Shown here piece after piece: positions 17,264 through 25,711 of a stretch of 64,000 nt of DNA. The position numbers and the translations under genes were made by a program. This stretch comes from Nocardiopsis potens DSM 45234 (GTDB lineage: Bacteria > Actinomycetota > Actinomycetes > Streptosporangiales > Streptosporangiaceae). The notes under the pieces were generated by a model. That model made no database searches. It was not told the origin of the DNA and saw only the letters and a list, made by a program, of their open reading frames with translations. Location of the stretch: contig NZ_ANBB01000035.1 in NCBI RefSeq assembly GCF_000341105.1, positions 62,001 through 126,000 of the forward strand, in the 5' to 3' direction. The stretch's first letter is position 1, and every line of letters starts with the position of its first letter.

Positions 17264-18342
17264 TGGGCGGAGACCGGGCGGGCGGCGCGGCGCGCCGCTC
17301 CCGGAAGCGGGTGCCGGGGCGCAACGCCGCGCTGATCGCCGCGGCCCTCGGCGCGTTCCTGCTCACCTCGGCGCTGATGCTGCGGTTCTACGTGCACGAG
17401 CGGCTGGCGGTCGTCCCGTCCAGTACCGACCTGCGGCTGCGCATGGTCGACGAGGACGCCTCCTACCTGGACACCTCCACCTGGCGCACGGTGGAGGGCG
17501 CCGAGGTGGTCCGGCAGACGGAGATCACCGGGGGCGTCTCCGCGGGCAACGCCGACTGGGCCACCTGGGAGATGTCGACCGACACCACCAGCGGCTCCTC
17601 GATGATCGGCCACATGGACCGCCGGGTCATCGTGGACCGGACCACCGGCCGCGCGGTGAACTGCTGCGGCGAGCACGTCGGCGGCGACCGGGCGGTCCGC
17701 CAGGCGGGGCTGGTGCTGTACTGGCCGGCCGGCGCGGAACCGGGCGACCGGCCGTTCTACGACGCGGACGTGCGCTCGGCGCCGCCGATGCGCTACACCG
17801 GCGCCGGGAGCGCCGCGGGGGTGCCGGTGCACGAGTACGTGCAGGAGGTGGAGGCGACCCAGGTCCCGGACTCGGCCCGGAAGGTGCCCGCGAGCGCCCT
17901 GGGCCTGGAGCGCCGGGGCACGGTCACCGCCACCGTCTGGCTGGAGGTGGAGCGGACCTACCGGATCGAGCCGGTCTCGGGCCGGCTGGTCGACGCCGAG
18001 GAGCGGCGGGGGGGGGGCCTCCGCGGCGAGCAGGGCGGCGAGCGCACGCTGCTCGACGCCGACCTGTCCCTGGACTCGGGCCAGGTCTCCGGCTACGCCG
18101 ATGCGGCGGGGGACGCCCGGCTGCTGCTCCGGGCCGTGCACGTCTGGGCCCCGATCGCCCTGGGCTCCCTGGGAGCGCTGGCCCTGGCCGCCGCCCCGAT
18201 CCTCCGCTTCCGCGCCCGCGACGAGGAAGAGGACGCGGACGATGATGAAGAGGACGAGAGCGAAGACGGAGGCGGCGAGGACGGCGGGAGCCCGGGCGGC
18301 CCGGAGAACGGCCACCGGGAGTACCGGTCGCCGGTGCCCTGA
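17263..18342 (+). CDS. DUF3068 family membrane protein, copy 1
   Basis: 359 aa. One N-terminal transmembrane helix (NAALIAAALGAFLLTSALML), a large exported domain with the family's Cys-Cys element (DRTTGRAVNCCGEHVG) and repeated YRIEPVSGRLV-type strands, a second helix near residues 285-305, then an extremely acidic cytoplasmic tail (runs of D/E). DUF3068 proteins are typical envelope proteins of actinobacteria, found beside arabinan genes (Rv0227c); molecular function is unknown. The start overlaps the aftD stop by four bases, so it is co-translated with AftD and may work with it. A run of ten G residues at 18008-18017 lies in the coding region (EERRGGGLRGEQ), a slippage-prone tract. A second DUF3068 gene is at 23783. 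Confidence 0.82.
   Translation: MGGDRAGGAARRSRKRVPGRNAALIAAALGAFLLTSALMLRFYVHERLAVVPSSTDLRLRMVDEDASYLDTSTWRTVEGAEVVRQTEITGGVSAGNADWATWEMSTDTTSGSSMIGHMDRRVIVDRTTGRAVNCCGEHVGGDRAVRQAGLVLYWPAGAEPGDRPFYDADVRSAPPMRYTGAGSAAGVPVHEYVQEVEATQVPDSARKVPASALGLERRGTVTATVWLEVERTYRIEPVSGRLVDAEERRGGGLRGEQGGERTLLDADLSLDSGQVSGYADAAGDARLLLRAVHVWAPIALGSLGALALAAAPILRFRARDEEEDADDDEEDESEDGGGEDGGSPGGPENGHREYRSPVP
18008..18017 (+). repeat. Ten-G homopolymer inside the DUF3068 coding region
   Basis: An uninterrupted run of ten G falls in codons for Arg-Gly-Gly-Gly. Gain or loss of one base would shift the frame before the second membrane helix and acidic tail. It could be a phase-variable tract or a sequencing-sensitive site. 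Confidence 0.8.
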
Positions 18343-18576
18343 GATCGTTGACGGGGTTTTCTTCTCGCCGGGCTGTCCCGTACCCGCCCGGGCCGGGCGC
18401 GCCCGCCTCGTCGCGGTGGTACGACGACGATGTTGAGCCCCGGGGCCGGGGTTCTGGGGAGAGCGGTGGCCCTGGGCTCGAGAGGGCGGGCGCAGAGGGC
18501 CCACTCGCGCGGTTCTGCTCGCCCTGCCCCTGCCCCTCTCCCGCTGTCGGTTCTCTCGGGCCCTCCCGGTGCGGGG

Positions 18577-19350
18577 TCAGGTGCGTTTGCGGAGCACGAG
18601 GAGGAGGTTCCAGGTGATGATCTCGCGGGCGCCGGGGACGTGGACCACCGGTTTCATCCAGGAGGGCAGGTAGCGCGGGAGCACGTCCACCGGGGTGACG
18701 TCGTCCCGGGTGCGCAGCCAGCGCAGCATCTCCGCGGCGGAGACGGCGAACATGGTGCGGCCGAAGTCGTTCTTGGGGCGGCGGCCGTGCCTGCGGGCGA
18801 AGCGCTCCGCCGCGTAGCGGCCGCCGAGGAAGTGCCACGGGGAGGTCTCGTGCCCGCCCCACGGCGACAGCCACAGGGTGTAGGAGAGGTAGACCAGGCC
18901 GCCCGGCCGGGTCACCCGGACCATCTCGCCGGCCATCCGGCGCGGGTCGGGCACGTGCTCCAGCACGTTGGAGGAGAAGCACACGTCGACCGAGCCGGTG
19001 CGGAGCGGCAGGTCGAGGGCGCTGCCCAGGAGCGCGGTGTCGGGCAGGTCGCCGCCGCGCAGCCGCATCTCCCCGGCGTCGGCGTCCACGCACACGCAGT
19101 GCGCCCCGGCGGCGCGCAGCTCGTCGGCGAAGTAGCCGGGGCCGCCGCCGACGTCCACCACCACGGCGCCGTCCAGCGAGGTGTAGCCGCGCAGCTGGTC
19201 CACGGTGTCCCGGGCCAGGGTGCCGTAGAACAGGTCCGGGTCGGTCTGCTCCTTGCGGAACGCGGAGAACAGGGCCGCGGAGCGGCCCAGCGTCGCCCGG
19301 AACGGGGGGCGCCGGGCGGGCGCGGAGGGCTCGGCGGGGGAACCGGTCAC
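18577..19350 (-). CDS. Class I SAM-dependent methyltransferase (Rv0224c-like)
   Basis: 257-aa methyltransferase of the Methyltransf_11 type. SAM-binding motif I is VVVDVGGGPGYFADEL; motif II is the acidic VCVDAD; motif IV is VCFSSNVLEHVPDP. The tail SPWHFLGGRYAAERFARRHG and PVVHVPGAREIITWNLLLV resembles the mycobacterial Rv0224c protein of the same envelope neighbourhood. Start GTG 19350 has GGAGG upstream and overlaps the stop of the preceding methyltransferase (GTGA), so the two are coupled. It probably methylates a lipid or glycan intermediate of the arabinan locus; substrate unknown. Confidence 0.78.
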   Translation of the reverse strand: MTGSPAEPSAPARRPPFRATLGRSAALFSAFRKEQTDPDLFYGTLARDTVDQLRGYTSLDGAVVVDVGGGPGYFADELRAAGAHCVCVDADAGEMRLRGGDLPDTALLGSALDLPLRTGSVDVCFSSNVLEHVPDPRRMAGEMVRVTRPGGLVYLSYTLWLSPWGGHETSPWHFLGGRYAAERFARRHGRRPKNDFGRTMFAVSAAEMLRWLRTRDDVTPVDVLPRYLPSWMKPVVHVPGAREIITWNLLLVLRKRT

Positions 19351-20120
19351 GGGGACTCCTCCAGGGGCGGTGCGGCGACGAAGTGCCGGAGGTGCTGCCA
19401 GTGGTCGCCGCCCCAGTACTCCTCGGAGACGGCGATCCGCGGCGCCCGGCCCGGGGCGGCGCCGTCCGCGAGCGCGGCGGCGATCCGCTCGGGGCTCCAG
19501 GTGTGCATCCGCATCGGCGCCGGGTAGCGCAGCAGCGCCCGCTGGGCCCAGCGGATCAGCGGCCAGGGGGCGTACCGGAAGACCAGCCCCTTGAAGGTGG
19601 CGCGCTCGCGCGCGGGGACGCCGAGCACCATCGCGCCGCCGGGCCGCACCACCCGGGCGAACTCGCGCAGGTAGCCGGCGGCGAGCGCGGGCGGCAGGTG
19701 CTGCAGCACCAGGTCGGTGTAGACCAGGTCGAAGGAGGCGTCCGGGAAGGCGGACAGGTCGGGGGCCTCGTTCAGGTGGAAGGCGATCCGCCCCCCGCTC
19801 CGGTCCAGCCGGCGGGCCTCTGCCAGCATGGGGGCGGAGATGTCGACCCCGTCGACCGCCTCGAAGTGCCGGGCCAGCGCGTTGGAGAGCCGGCCGGCGC
19901 CGCAGCCGAAGTCCAGGGCGCGGCCGGTGCCGTGCCCGATGCCCAGCTCGGCGAGGCGGGCCAGGGCCCCGTCGATCTCCGCGGCCCCGGAGGCGAGGAA
20001 CTCCTCGTCGTCCCAGCCGCCGTTGCGCTTGTCCGGGTCGACGCACACGGCCCACAGGGGCTCGGCCGATCCGAGCAGGGTCCAGTCCCGGCGGACCTCG
20101 TCCAGGCTCACCGCGCTCAC
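19347..20120 (-). CDS. SAM-dependent methyltransferase, first gene of a coupled pair
   Basis: 257-aa class I methyltransferase. Motif I is ALDFGCGAGRLSNALA, the acidic residue is in VDGVDIS, and FDLVYTDLVLQHLPP and VRPGGAMVLGVPA follow. Start GTG 20120 is directly preceded by GGAGGAGGGA; a TTG at 20147 and a GTG at 20111 are weaker. Its stop overlaps the next methyltransferase start by four bases. It is divergent from the membrane protein gene at 20293, across a ~170-bp region holding a KstR-like palindrome. Probably modifies an envelope lipid or sugar; substrate unknown. Confidence 0.78.
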   Translation of the reverse strand: MSAVSLDEVRRDWTLLGSAEPLWAVCVDPDKRNGGWDDEEFLASGAAEIDGALARLAELGIGHGTGRALDFGCGAGRLSNALARHFEAVDGVDISAPMLAEARRLDRSGGRIAFHLNEAPDLSAFPDASFDLVYTDLVLQHLPPALAAGYLREFARVVRPGGAMVLGVPARERATFKGLVFRYAPWPLIRWAQRALLRYPAPMRMHTWSPERIAAALADGAAPGRAPRIAVSEEYWGGDHWQHLRHFVAAPPLEESP

Positions 20121-20215
20121 TCCCTCCTCCGGAGGCTGGTGGATCAAGTTCTCATCTACCTTCGGCTACCGTCGGGTATCGCGCTCATACCTGCGATGAT
20201 CAACGGGGAGGGATG

Positions 20216-20229
20216 TGGAACCTGTTGTA
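20216..20229 (+). promoter_or_regulatory. KstR-like palindrome TGGAACCTGTTGTA
   Basis: Matches TnnAACnnGTTnnA, the KstR operator consensus of mycobacteria and rhodococci. It lies between the divergent methyltransferase and membrane-protein genes, 64 bp before the latter. Recognition by a KstR-type TetR protein is inference. Confidence 0.4.
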
Positions 20230-20292
20230 TTGTGACACTCTCTTACGCGGTCACGTCAACCGGTCGGCCACCGGGCCGGGGAAGAGAGCGGC

Positions 20293-22338
20293 ATGCGCGG
20301 ATCCGATGGACAGGCCCCCTCCGAGCCGGCCGCCGCGGACGGCGCCGGGGAACCGGACGCGGAGTCCGCCGGGGAGCGGGCGGAACGGGCCTCCGGGGGC
20401 AGGGCGGCCGCGCTGCTGGAGCGGGGCGTGCGCGACCCCGTCGTGATGCTGGGCGGCGCGCTGATCCTGGCCTCCCTGGTGCTCAAGGCCTACGTGCTGC
20501 GGCAGGCCTACTTCATCGAGGACGACTTCCTGTTCGTCGCGGACGCCGCCGCGCACGACCTCACCGTCGAGTACCTGACCGACCTGCACAAGGGCCACCT
20601 GATGCCCGGTGCGAAGCTGCTGGCCTACATCCAGACCGCGATCTCCCCGTACAACTGGGGCCTGACCGCCGGCGTCATGGTGCTCTTCCAGGCCGGGGCG
20701 GCGATCGGGCTGTTCCGGCTGCTGTGGGTGGTGTTCGGCCGCCGCTGGGCGATCGTCCCGCCGCTGGCCCTCTTCCTGTTCGCCCCGCTCACCATGCCGG
20801 TGCTGGCCTGGTGGTCGGCGGCGCTGAACGCGGTCCCCTACCAGCTGGCGATCGTGCTGGCGCTGCTGTGGACCGTCCGCTACCTGCGCGGCGGCGAGGC
20901 GCGCCACGCCTGGATGGCCGCCGGGGCGGTCGTGCTCGGCATGGCCTTCTCGGTCAAGGCGATGTTCCTGCCGCCGCTGCTGTTCGTGTTCGCGGCCGCC
21001 TTCGTGGTGCAGGGCCGGCTGCCCCGGGTACTCTGGCGCACCCTCGACCGGGACATGCCGTTCTGGGTGGGCATGGCGCTGCTCAGCGTCGTCCACGGCC
21101 TCGTCTACCTGTCGCTGCAGGAGACCGCGGAGGGCGAGGGGGCGGGCCGCCCGGACGGCGGTACCGCGCTCGGCCTGGCCGGCCGGATGCTCGGCGAGAC
21201 GTTCCCGGTGGGCGCGGTGGGCGGCCCGGGGGAGTGGGGCCCGGTCACCCCGGCCGGCGGCCTGCTCGAACCCGCGGCCTGGGCGGTCGGCGCGGCCTGG
21301 GGGGTGCTGCTCGCGGTGGTCGCGGCCAGCGTGGTGTACCGCAGGCGCGCCTGGCGGGCCTGGGCGCTGCTCGCCGGCCACCTGGTCGTGGTGGACGCGC
21401 TGCCCACCGTCATCGCCCGCGGCCGCTACCAGGAGACGATCGGCTACGACCCGCGCTACGTCGCCGACGCCGCGCTCGTCCTCGCCGTGGTGGTCGCGCT
21501 GGCGTTCATCCCGACCCTGGAGGAGCGGCGGGCCGACCCGGGGGTCCGGCGCCGGCCGCTGCCGCCGAGGACCGCCCGGACCGGGGCGGTCGCCGGGACG
21601 CTGGCCTTCACCCTGCTCGGCGCCTACTCCACCTGGACCTTCGCCGACACCCTCAGCGGCGACCGGGTCCGCTGGTACCTGGACACGGTGCGCGCCTCGG
21701 TGGAGGGGGTCCCGGCCGAGGCCGGGATCTACTCCCGGCCGGTCCCCGAGGACATCGTGCTGCCGTGGAACGGGCAGCGGCGGCTCAGCTCCAACGTGCT
21801 CAGCCCGCTGGCGCCGGACGGCGTGGCGGAGCGGATCCGGGTCCCCCGGCCGGCCGACTCGGCGCTGGTCTTCAACGACGCCGGCTACCTGGTCCCGGCC
21901 AGGCCGGCCGAGGGCAGCGCGTTCTTCGGCCCGCCGGAGGACGAGGAGTGCCTGGTGACCTTCGGCGGCCAGGCGATGTGGGAGGTCAGCTCGTTCGGCG
22001 GGCCGACGATGGTGCTGACCATCACCTACACCTCGGAGACCGACACCGAGGTGAACGCGGTGATCGGCGACGCCTGGCGCTCCGCGGTGCTGCCCGCCGC
22101 GCCGGACGGCGGGAGCTGGTACCTGCCGCTGGACGGCGCCGGTACCCGGCTGGCGCTGAGCACCAGCGAGGAGGACCTCTGCATGAACTGGGTGACCTTC
22201 GGCGAGCTGGTCCCCGCCACCGAGGGCGACCCCTGGTCGGAGGAGAACGCCGAGGACGCGGAGGGCGGCGGGGACGCCGAGGACTCCGAGGACGGCGGGA
22301 AGAAGGACGGGAAGGGCGAAAAGGACGAGGAGGACTGA
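20293..22338 (+). CDS. Polytopic membrane protein, candidate GT-C glycosyltransferase
   Basis: 681 aa. After a polar, low-complexity N-terminus (~45 residues), the first helix is followed by an extracytoplasmic loop YFIEDDFLFVADAAAHDL whose Asp-Asp pair matches the acidic motif of GT-C enzymes. About ten more hydrophobic segments follow to residue ~450, then an exported beta-rich domain (TMVLTITYTSETDTEVN) and a highly charged Glu/Asp/Lys tail. Start ATG 20293 has a GAAGAGAG element. I recognise no named family. Its place between arabinan-locus methyltransferases and an acyltransferase suggests a polyprenyl-phosphate-sugar-dependent transferase, possibly using DPA. Confident as a gene, not as an enzyme. 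Confidence 0.72.
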   Translation: MRGSDGQAPSEPAAADGAGEPDAESAGERAERASGGRAAALLERGVRDPVVMLGGALILASLVLKAYVLRQAYFIEDDFLFVADAAAHDLTVEYLTDLHKGHLMPGAKLLAYIQTAISPYNWGLTAGVMVLFQAGAAIGLFRLLWVVFGRRWAIVPPLALFLFAPLTMPVLAWWSAALNAVPYQLAIVLALLWTVRYLRGGEARHAWMAAGAVVLGMAFSVKAMFLPPLLFVFAAAFVVQGRLPRVLWRTLDRDMPFWVGMALLSVVHGLVYLSLQETAEGEGAGRPDGGTALGLAGRMLGETFPVGAVGGPGEWGPVTPAGGLLEPAAWAVGAAWGVLLAVVAASVVYRRRAWRAWALLAGHLVVVDALPTVIARGRYQETIGYDPRYVADAALVLAVVVALAFIPTLEERRADPGVRRRPLPPRTARTGAVAGTLAFTLLGAYSTWTFADTLSGDRVRWYLDTVRASVEGVPAEAGIYSRPVPEDIVLPWNGQRRLSSNVLSPLAPDGVAERIRVPRPADSALVFNDAGYLVPARPAEGSAFFGPPEDEECLVTFGGQAMWEVSSFGGPTMVLTITYTSETDTEVNAVIGDAWRSAVLPAAPDGGSWYLPLDGAGTRLALSTSEEDLCMNWVTFGELVPATEGDPWSEENAEDAEGGGDAEDSEDGGKKDGKGEKDEED

Positions 22339-22352
22339 CCCCGCGGGGCCGG

Positions 22353-23639
22353 TCAGGAGCCGTCGACCAGGCTCGGCTTGCGCGGGCGCGGAGCGCCGGG
22401 CGGGCGGACCAGGCCGTTGAACCGGCGCATCGGCTCCTCGATCCAGCGGTGGGTGGCGGCCGCCAGCAGCACGGTGCCCGCCGCCACCGGGACCATGTCC
22501 AGCCAGAACGAGCCGGTGAAGATCTCCTGCCCGGTGAAGGCCCGCCACAGGTAGAGCACGACGAACTGCCAGAGGAAGATCCCGTAGGAGATCTGGCCCA
22601 GGTAGAGCGCGACCGGGTGGGAGAGCAGGGTCTCCAGCCAGGCGCCCTCCCGCCAGCGGTGCGGCCGGGGCTCCGCGCCGCGCCCGGGCAGCACCGCCAC
22701 CGGGGCGATCACGAAGAACGCGAAGAGCATCGAGGTGAGCGTCGCGATCACCGAGATCCAGAACCCGTCCACGCCGACGAACCGGGGGCCGGCGGCCGGG
22801 GTGGAGTTGAGCGCGTAGACCACGGCGGCCAGGCCCCAGCAGAGCGCGGAGTTCCGGCGCAGCGTGGCGCAGAACCGGGCGACCGGGCGGTCGGGCCCCG
22901 GCTCCCGCCAGGCCCACTCGGTGACCACGGCCAGCGCCATGCCCACCGCGAACAGGCCGAGGCAGCGCGGCAGCCAGGCGTGCATGTAGGAGTGGTGCTC
23001 GGGATAGAACTGCGGGATGAACGCGAGCAGCCCGAGCACGCTCAGCGCGCCCAGCCCGGTGAGCAGCCGCCGGGCGCGGGCGCCGGGATCGGCGCCCCGG
23101 GCGGCGTAGCGGCCGAGCACCGCGGCGAAGAGCGGGAGCAGCAGGTAGAAGCTGACCTCCACGCACAGGCTCCACATCTGGCCCAGCCCGTAGGGGCCGG
23201 TCCCCACCCACCAGGGGTCGGTGTTGTAGGTGAAGGTGAGGGTGAGCACCTCCAGCCAGGCGGTGAGCGTGCCCGGGTTGTCGTCGGACCAGATCAGCAT
23301 GGCGGCGGCCGCGACCAGCCAGTAGGCGGGCAGCACCCGCAGCGCCCGCCGCCACAGGTAGACCCGGACCGCGGGGGAGGGGGTCCGGTCCAGGCAGGCG
23401 CGCACCCAGGGGCGGTACAGCAGCAGCCCGGACAGGGCGAAGAAGAGCGGGACCGCCAGTTCGGCGGCGGAGAGCAGGGCGCCCAGAACCCCGGGGGCGA
23501 GCGCGTCGCCGGTCTCCACCGAGACGTGGAAGACGAGGACCATCAGCGCGGCGAGCGCGCGGACGCCGTCGAGGGGTTCGAGGTGGCCGCGGACCTGCGG
23601 CAGGGCGCCGGCGTCGGGCGCCGCGCTCACCGGTCGCAC
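22353..23639 (-). CDS. Acyltransferase family 3 (OafA/YrhL-type) membrane O-acyltransferase
   Basis: 428-aa ten-helix membrane acyltransferase. It begins with the family motif LEPLDGVRALAALMVLVFHV (catalytic His near residue 38), has YLWRRALRVLPAYW with the RxxR-like basic pair, and MWSLCVEVSFYLLLPLF. Such enzymes O-acylate envelope sugars; the corresponding mycobacterial gene is Rv0228. It is convergent with the candidate GT-C gene (14 bp apart) and divergent from the second DUF3068 gene. Start GTG 23639 or GTG 23630; neither has a clear SD. A KstR-like palindrome lies 17 bp upstream of the start. Confidence 0.85.
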   Translation of the reverse strand: MRPVSAAPDAGALPQVRGHLEPLDGVRALAALMVLVFHVSVETGDALAPGVLGALLSAAELAVPLFFALSGLLLYRPWVRACLDRTPSPAVRVYLWRRALRVLPAYWLVAAAAMLIWSDDNPGTLTAWLEVLTLTFTYNTDPWWVGTGPYGLGQMWSLCVEVSFYLLLPLFAAVLGRYAARGADPGARARRLLTGLGALSVLGLLAFIPQFYPEHHSYMHAWLPRCLGLFAVGMALAVVTEWAWREPGPDRPVARFCATLRRNSALCWGLAAVVYALNSTPAAGPRFVGVDGFWISVIATLTSMLFAFFVIAPVAVLPGRGAEPRPHRWREGAWLETLLSHPVALYLGQISYGIFLWQFVVLYLWRAFTGQEIFTGSFWLDMVPVAAGTVLLAAATHRWIEEPMRRFNGLVRPPGAPRPRKPSLVDGS

Positions 23640-23655
23640 CGGGCGAGCGCCAGAC

Positions 23656-23669
23656 TAGAACCTGTTATA
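23656..23669 (-). promoter_or_regulatory. KstR-like palindrome TAGAACCTGTTATA
   Basis: Full match to TnnAACnnGTTnnA, sharing GAACCTGTT with the site at 20216. It lies in the divergent promoter region of the acyltransferase and DUF3068 genes, 17 bp before the former. Confidence 0.45.
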
Positions 23670-23782
23670 AACATTCGGACACGCCCTGGTGACGTTGGCC
23701 TCTACTGGGGAGTACTCTACCCCAAAATGAAGCAAGTTCCAGCTCTGAGTCTTTCTTCGACCCGTTCCGCCCAGGAGGGCTA

Positions 23783-24706
23783 ATGCGCCGCACCGTTGCA
23801 GTCGTCTGCATCGCGTTGGGGGTCTTCAGTCTGGTCCTGGCCCCCCTGTTGCGATTCTGGATGGCCAGCGCCCTGATGAAAACCCCCATGGACCAGTACA
23901 GCGAAACGGTCAACCGGGGGGAGGACGTCACCTACTTCAGCGCCGAGGAGCTGGAGCAGGTCGAGGGCGCCACGGTGGAGGCCTACACCACCGTCCGCGG
24001 CGACGTCGCCGCCAGCGATGACGACATCGTGGTCTGGGACCAGTTCACCTGGGTCGAGGACATCGAGCGCGACTTCGCCATTCTCTCCTCCAGCCGCCGC
24101 ACCGCCCACGACCGGGTCACCGGTGAGGCCGTGGACTGCTGCGACGCGGCGGTGAACGAGGAGGCCGCGGTCCAGAGCGGCCAGGCCTTCAAGTTCCCCT
24201 TCTTCACCGAGAAGAAGGACTACGAGTACTACGACACCACCGTCAAGGAGTCCCTCCCGATCGAGTTCGTCGAAGAGGAGGAGATCAACGGCGTCAACAC
24301 CTACAAGTTCGTCCAGGAGATCGAGCCGACCAAGACCGGCGAGCGAGAGCTGCCCCGGTCGCTGCTGGGCATGGACGGCGACGGCGACGTGGTCACCGAC
24401 GAGATGTACAGCGTGACCCGGACCTACTGGATCGAGCCGGTCAGCGGCGCCCCCATCATGCTCAGCGAGGACCAGCACCGCGGCGCCTTCGTCGACGGCG
24501 AGGAGAAGCTGGTGCTGTTCGACGGGGACATGCGCTTCACCGACGAGACGGTGGACGCCAACGTCGAGAACGCCCAGCAGGCGCTCACCGCGCTGCCGCT
24601 GCTGCGCACCACCGTCCCGCTGGTGCTGCTCGGCGTCGGTGCCGGACTGATCATCCTGGGAGCCCTGCTGGCGGCCAGCGCCAGAGGCGCGGACCGGCGG
24701 GGCTGA
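23783..24706 (+). CDS. DUF3068 family membrane protein, copy 2
   Basis: 307 aa. N-terminal helix (TVAVVCIALGVFSLVLAPLL), exported domain with DRVTGEAVDCCDAAVN (the family Cys-Cys motif) and TRTYWIEPVSGAPIML, and a C-terminal helix (LVLLGVGAGLIILGALLAA) followed by a short basic end. It lacks the acidic tail of copy 1. ATG 23783 follows GGAGGGCTA. It is the first gene of a likely operon with ubiA, dprE1 and dprE2 (gap to ubiA 10 bp), tying DUF3068 physically to DPA synthesis. Function unknown; an envelope scaffold or arabinan accessory protein is possible. Confidence 0.82.
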   Translation: MRRTVAVVCIALGVFSLVLAPLLRFWMASALMKTPMDQYSETVNRGEDVTYFSAEELEQVEGATVEAYTTVRGDVAASDDDIVVWDQFTWVEDIERDFAILSSSRRTAHDRVTGEAVDCCDAAVNEEAAVQSGQAFKFPFFTEKKDYEYYDTTVKESLPIEFVEEEEINGVNTYKFVQEIEPTKTGERELPRSLLGMDGDGDVVTDEMYSVTRTYWIEPVSGAPIMLSEDQHRGAFVDGEEKLVLFDGDMRFTDETVDANVENAQQALTALPLLRTTVPLVLLGVGAGLIILGALLAASARGADRRG

Positions 24707-24716
24707 CCGGGACGCC

Positions 24717-25661
24717 GTGGCGGAGACCGAGGCGGCGGCCGCCCGCGCCGGAGGCGCACCGGGACCGGAGGACCGGTCCGGGGTGCGCCCCGCGGCGCGG
24801 GCGGCCGCGCTGCTGCGGGCCTGCCGGCCCAAGCAGTGGCTGAAGAACCTGCTGGTCTTCGCCGCGCCGGGCGCCGCCGGGGTGCTCACCGACCCGGCCT
24901 CGGCCGGCTGGGCGGCCATCGCCTTCGCCGCCTTCTGCGTCGCCTCCAGCGGCACCTACCTGCTCAACGACGTCCGCGACGTGGAGGCGGACCGGGCGCA
25001 CGCCCGCAAGCGGCACCGGCCGGTCGCCTCCGGTGCGGTGCCGGTCCCGCTCGCGCTGGGCCTGGGCGCGGCGCTGACCGCCGCCGCCCCGCTGGCGCTG
25101 CTGCCGCTGGGCAACCCCGCGCTGCTCGGGGTGCTGCTCGGCTACCTCGCGCTGACCGCCTGCTACACGTTCTATCTGAAGCGGGTGATCATCGGCGACG
25201 TGGTCGCGGTGGCCGGCTGCCACGTGCTGCGCGCGCTGGCCGGGGGCGTGGCGGTGGGCGTCCCGTTCACCGCCTGGTTCCTCATCGTGGTGTCGCTGGG
25301 GGCGCTGCTGGTGGTGGTCGGCAAGCGCGAGGCCGAGCTGCGCAACCCCGAGGCCGGCGGCGGCCGGGCCGCGCTGCGCGGCTACACCGTCTCCTACCTG
25401 GTGCAGGTGCGCACCATGGCCTCGGCGGCGATGATCGTCACCTACTGCCTGTGGGCGCTGGACGGCCACGGGGAGGGCGCCGCCGGGGTCTTCCCCGCGT
25501 TGAGTATCGTTCCGTTCATCGTCTTCGTGCTCCGCTACCACCTCCTGGTCGACCGCGGGGTGGGCGAGGAGCCCGAGGAGATCGCGCTGCGCGACCGGCC
25601 GCTGCAGCTGTGCCTGCTGGGCATGGCCGTCCTCGTCGGCCTCGGCGTCCACCTGCCGTGA
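24717..25661 (+). CDS. ubiA: Decaprenyl-phosphate 5-phosphoribosyltransferase (UbiA family)
   Basis: Membrane prenyl-transferase-fold enzyme, 314 aa, joining PRPP to decaprenyl phosphate as the first committed step to decaprenyl-phosphoryl-arabinose. The Asp-rich motif is NDVRDVEADRAHARK (residues 84-98); a second conserved stretch is YTFYLKRVIIGDVV; nine hydrophobic segments are visible. It resembles Rv3806c (~302 aa). GTG 24717 lies 10 bp after the DUF3068 stop. Its TGA overlaps a GTG that could start dprE1, so the operon DUF3068-ubiA-dprE1-dprE2 is very compact. The missing dephosphorylation step (DPPR phosphatase) has no gene here. Confidence 0.87.
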   Translation: MAETEAAAARAGGAPGPEDRSGVRPAARAAALLRACRPKQWLKNLLVFAAPGAAGVLTDPASAGWAAIAFAAFCVASSGTYLLNDVRDVEADRAHARKRHRPVASGAVPVPLALGLGAALTAAAPLALLPLGNPALLGVLLGYLALTACYTFYLKRVIIGDVVAVAGCHVLRALAGGVAVGVPFTAWFLIVVSLGALLVVVGKREAELRNPEAGGGRAALRGYTVSYLVQVRTMASAAMIVTYCLWALDGHGEGAAGVFPALSIVPFIVFVLRYHLLVDRGVGEEPEEIALRDRPLQLCLLGMAVLVGLGVHLP

Positions 25662-25711
25662 CGCCGCCGGAGCAGCGCCCGACCACCGAACCCCAGCGGG
25701 AAGGCCCGACC

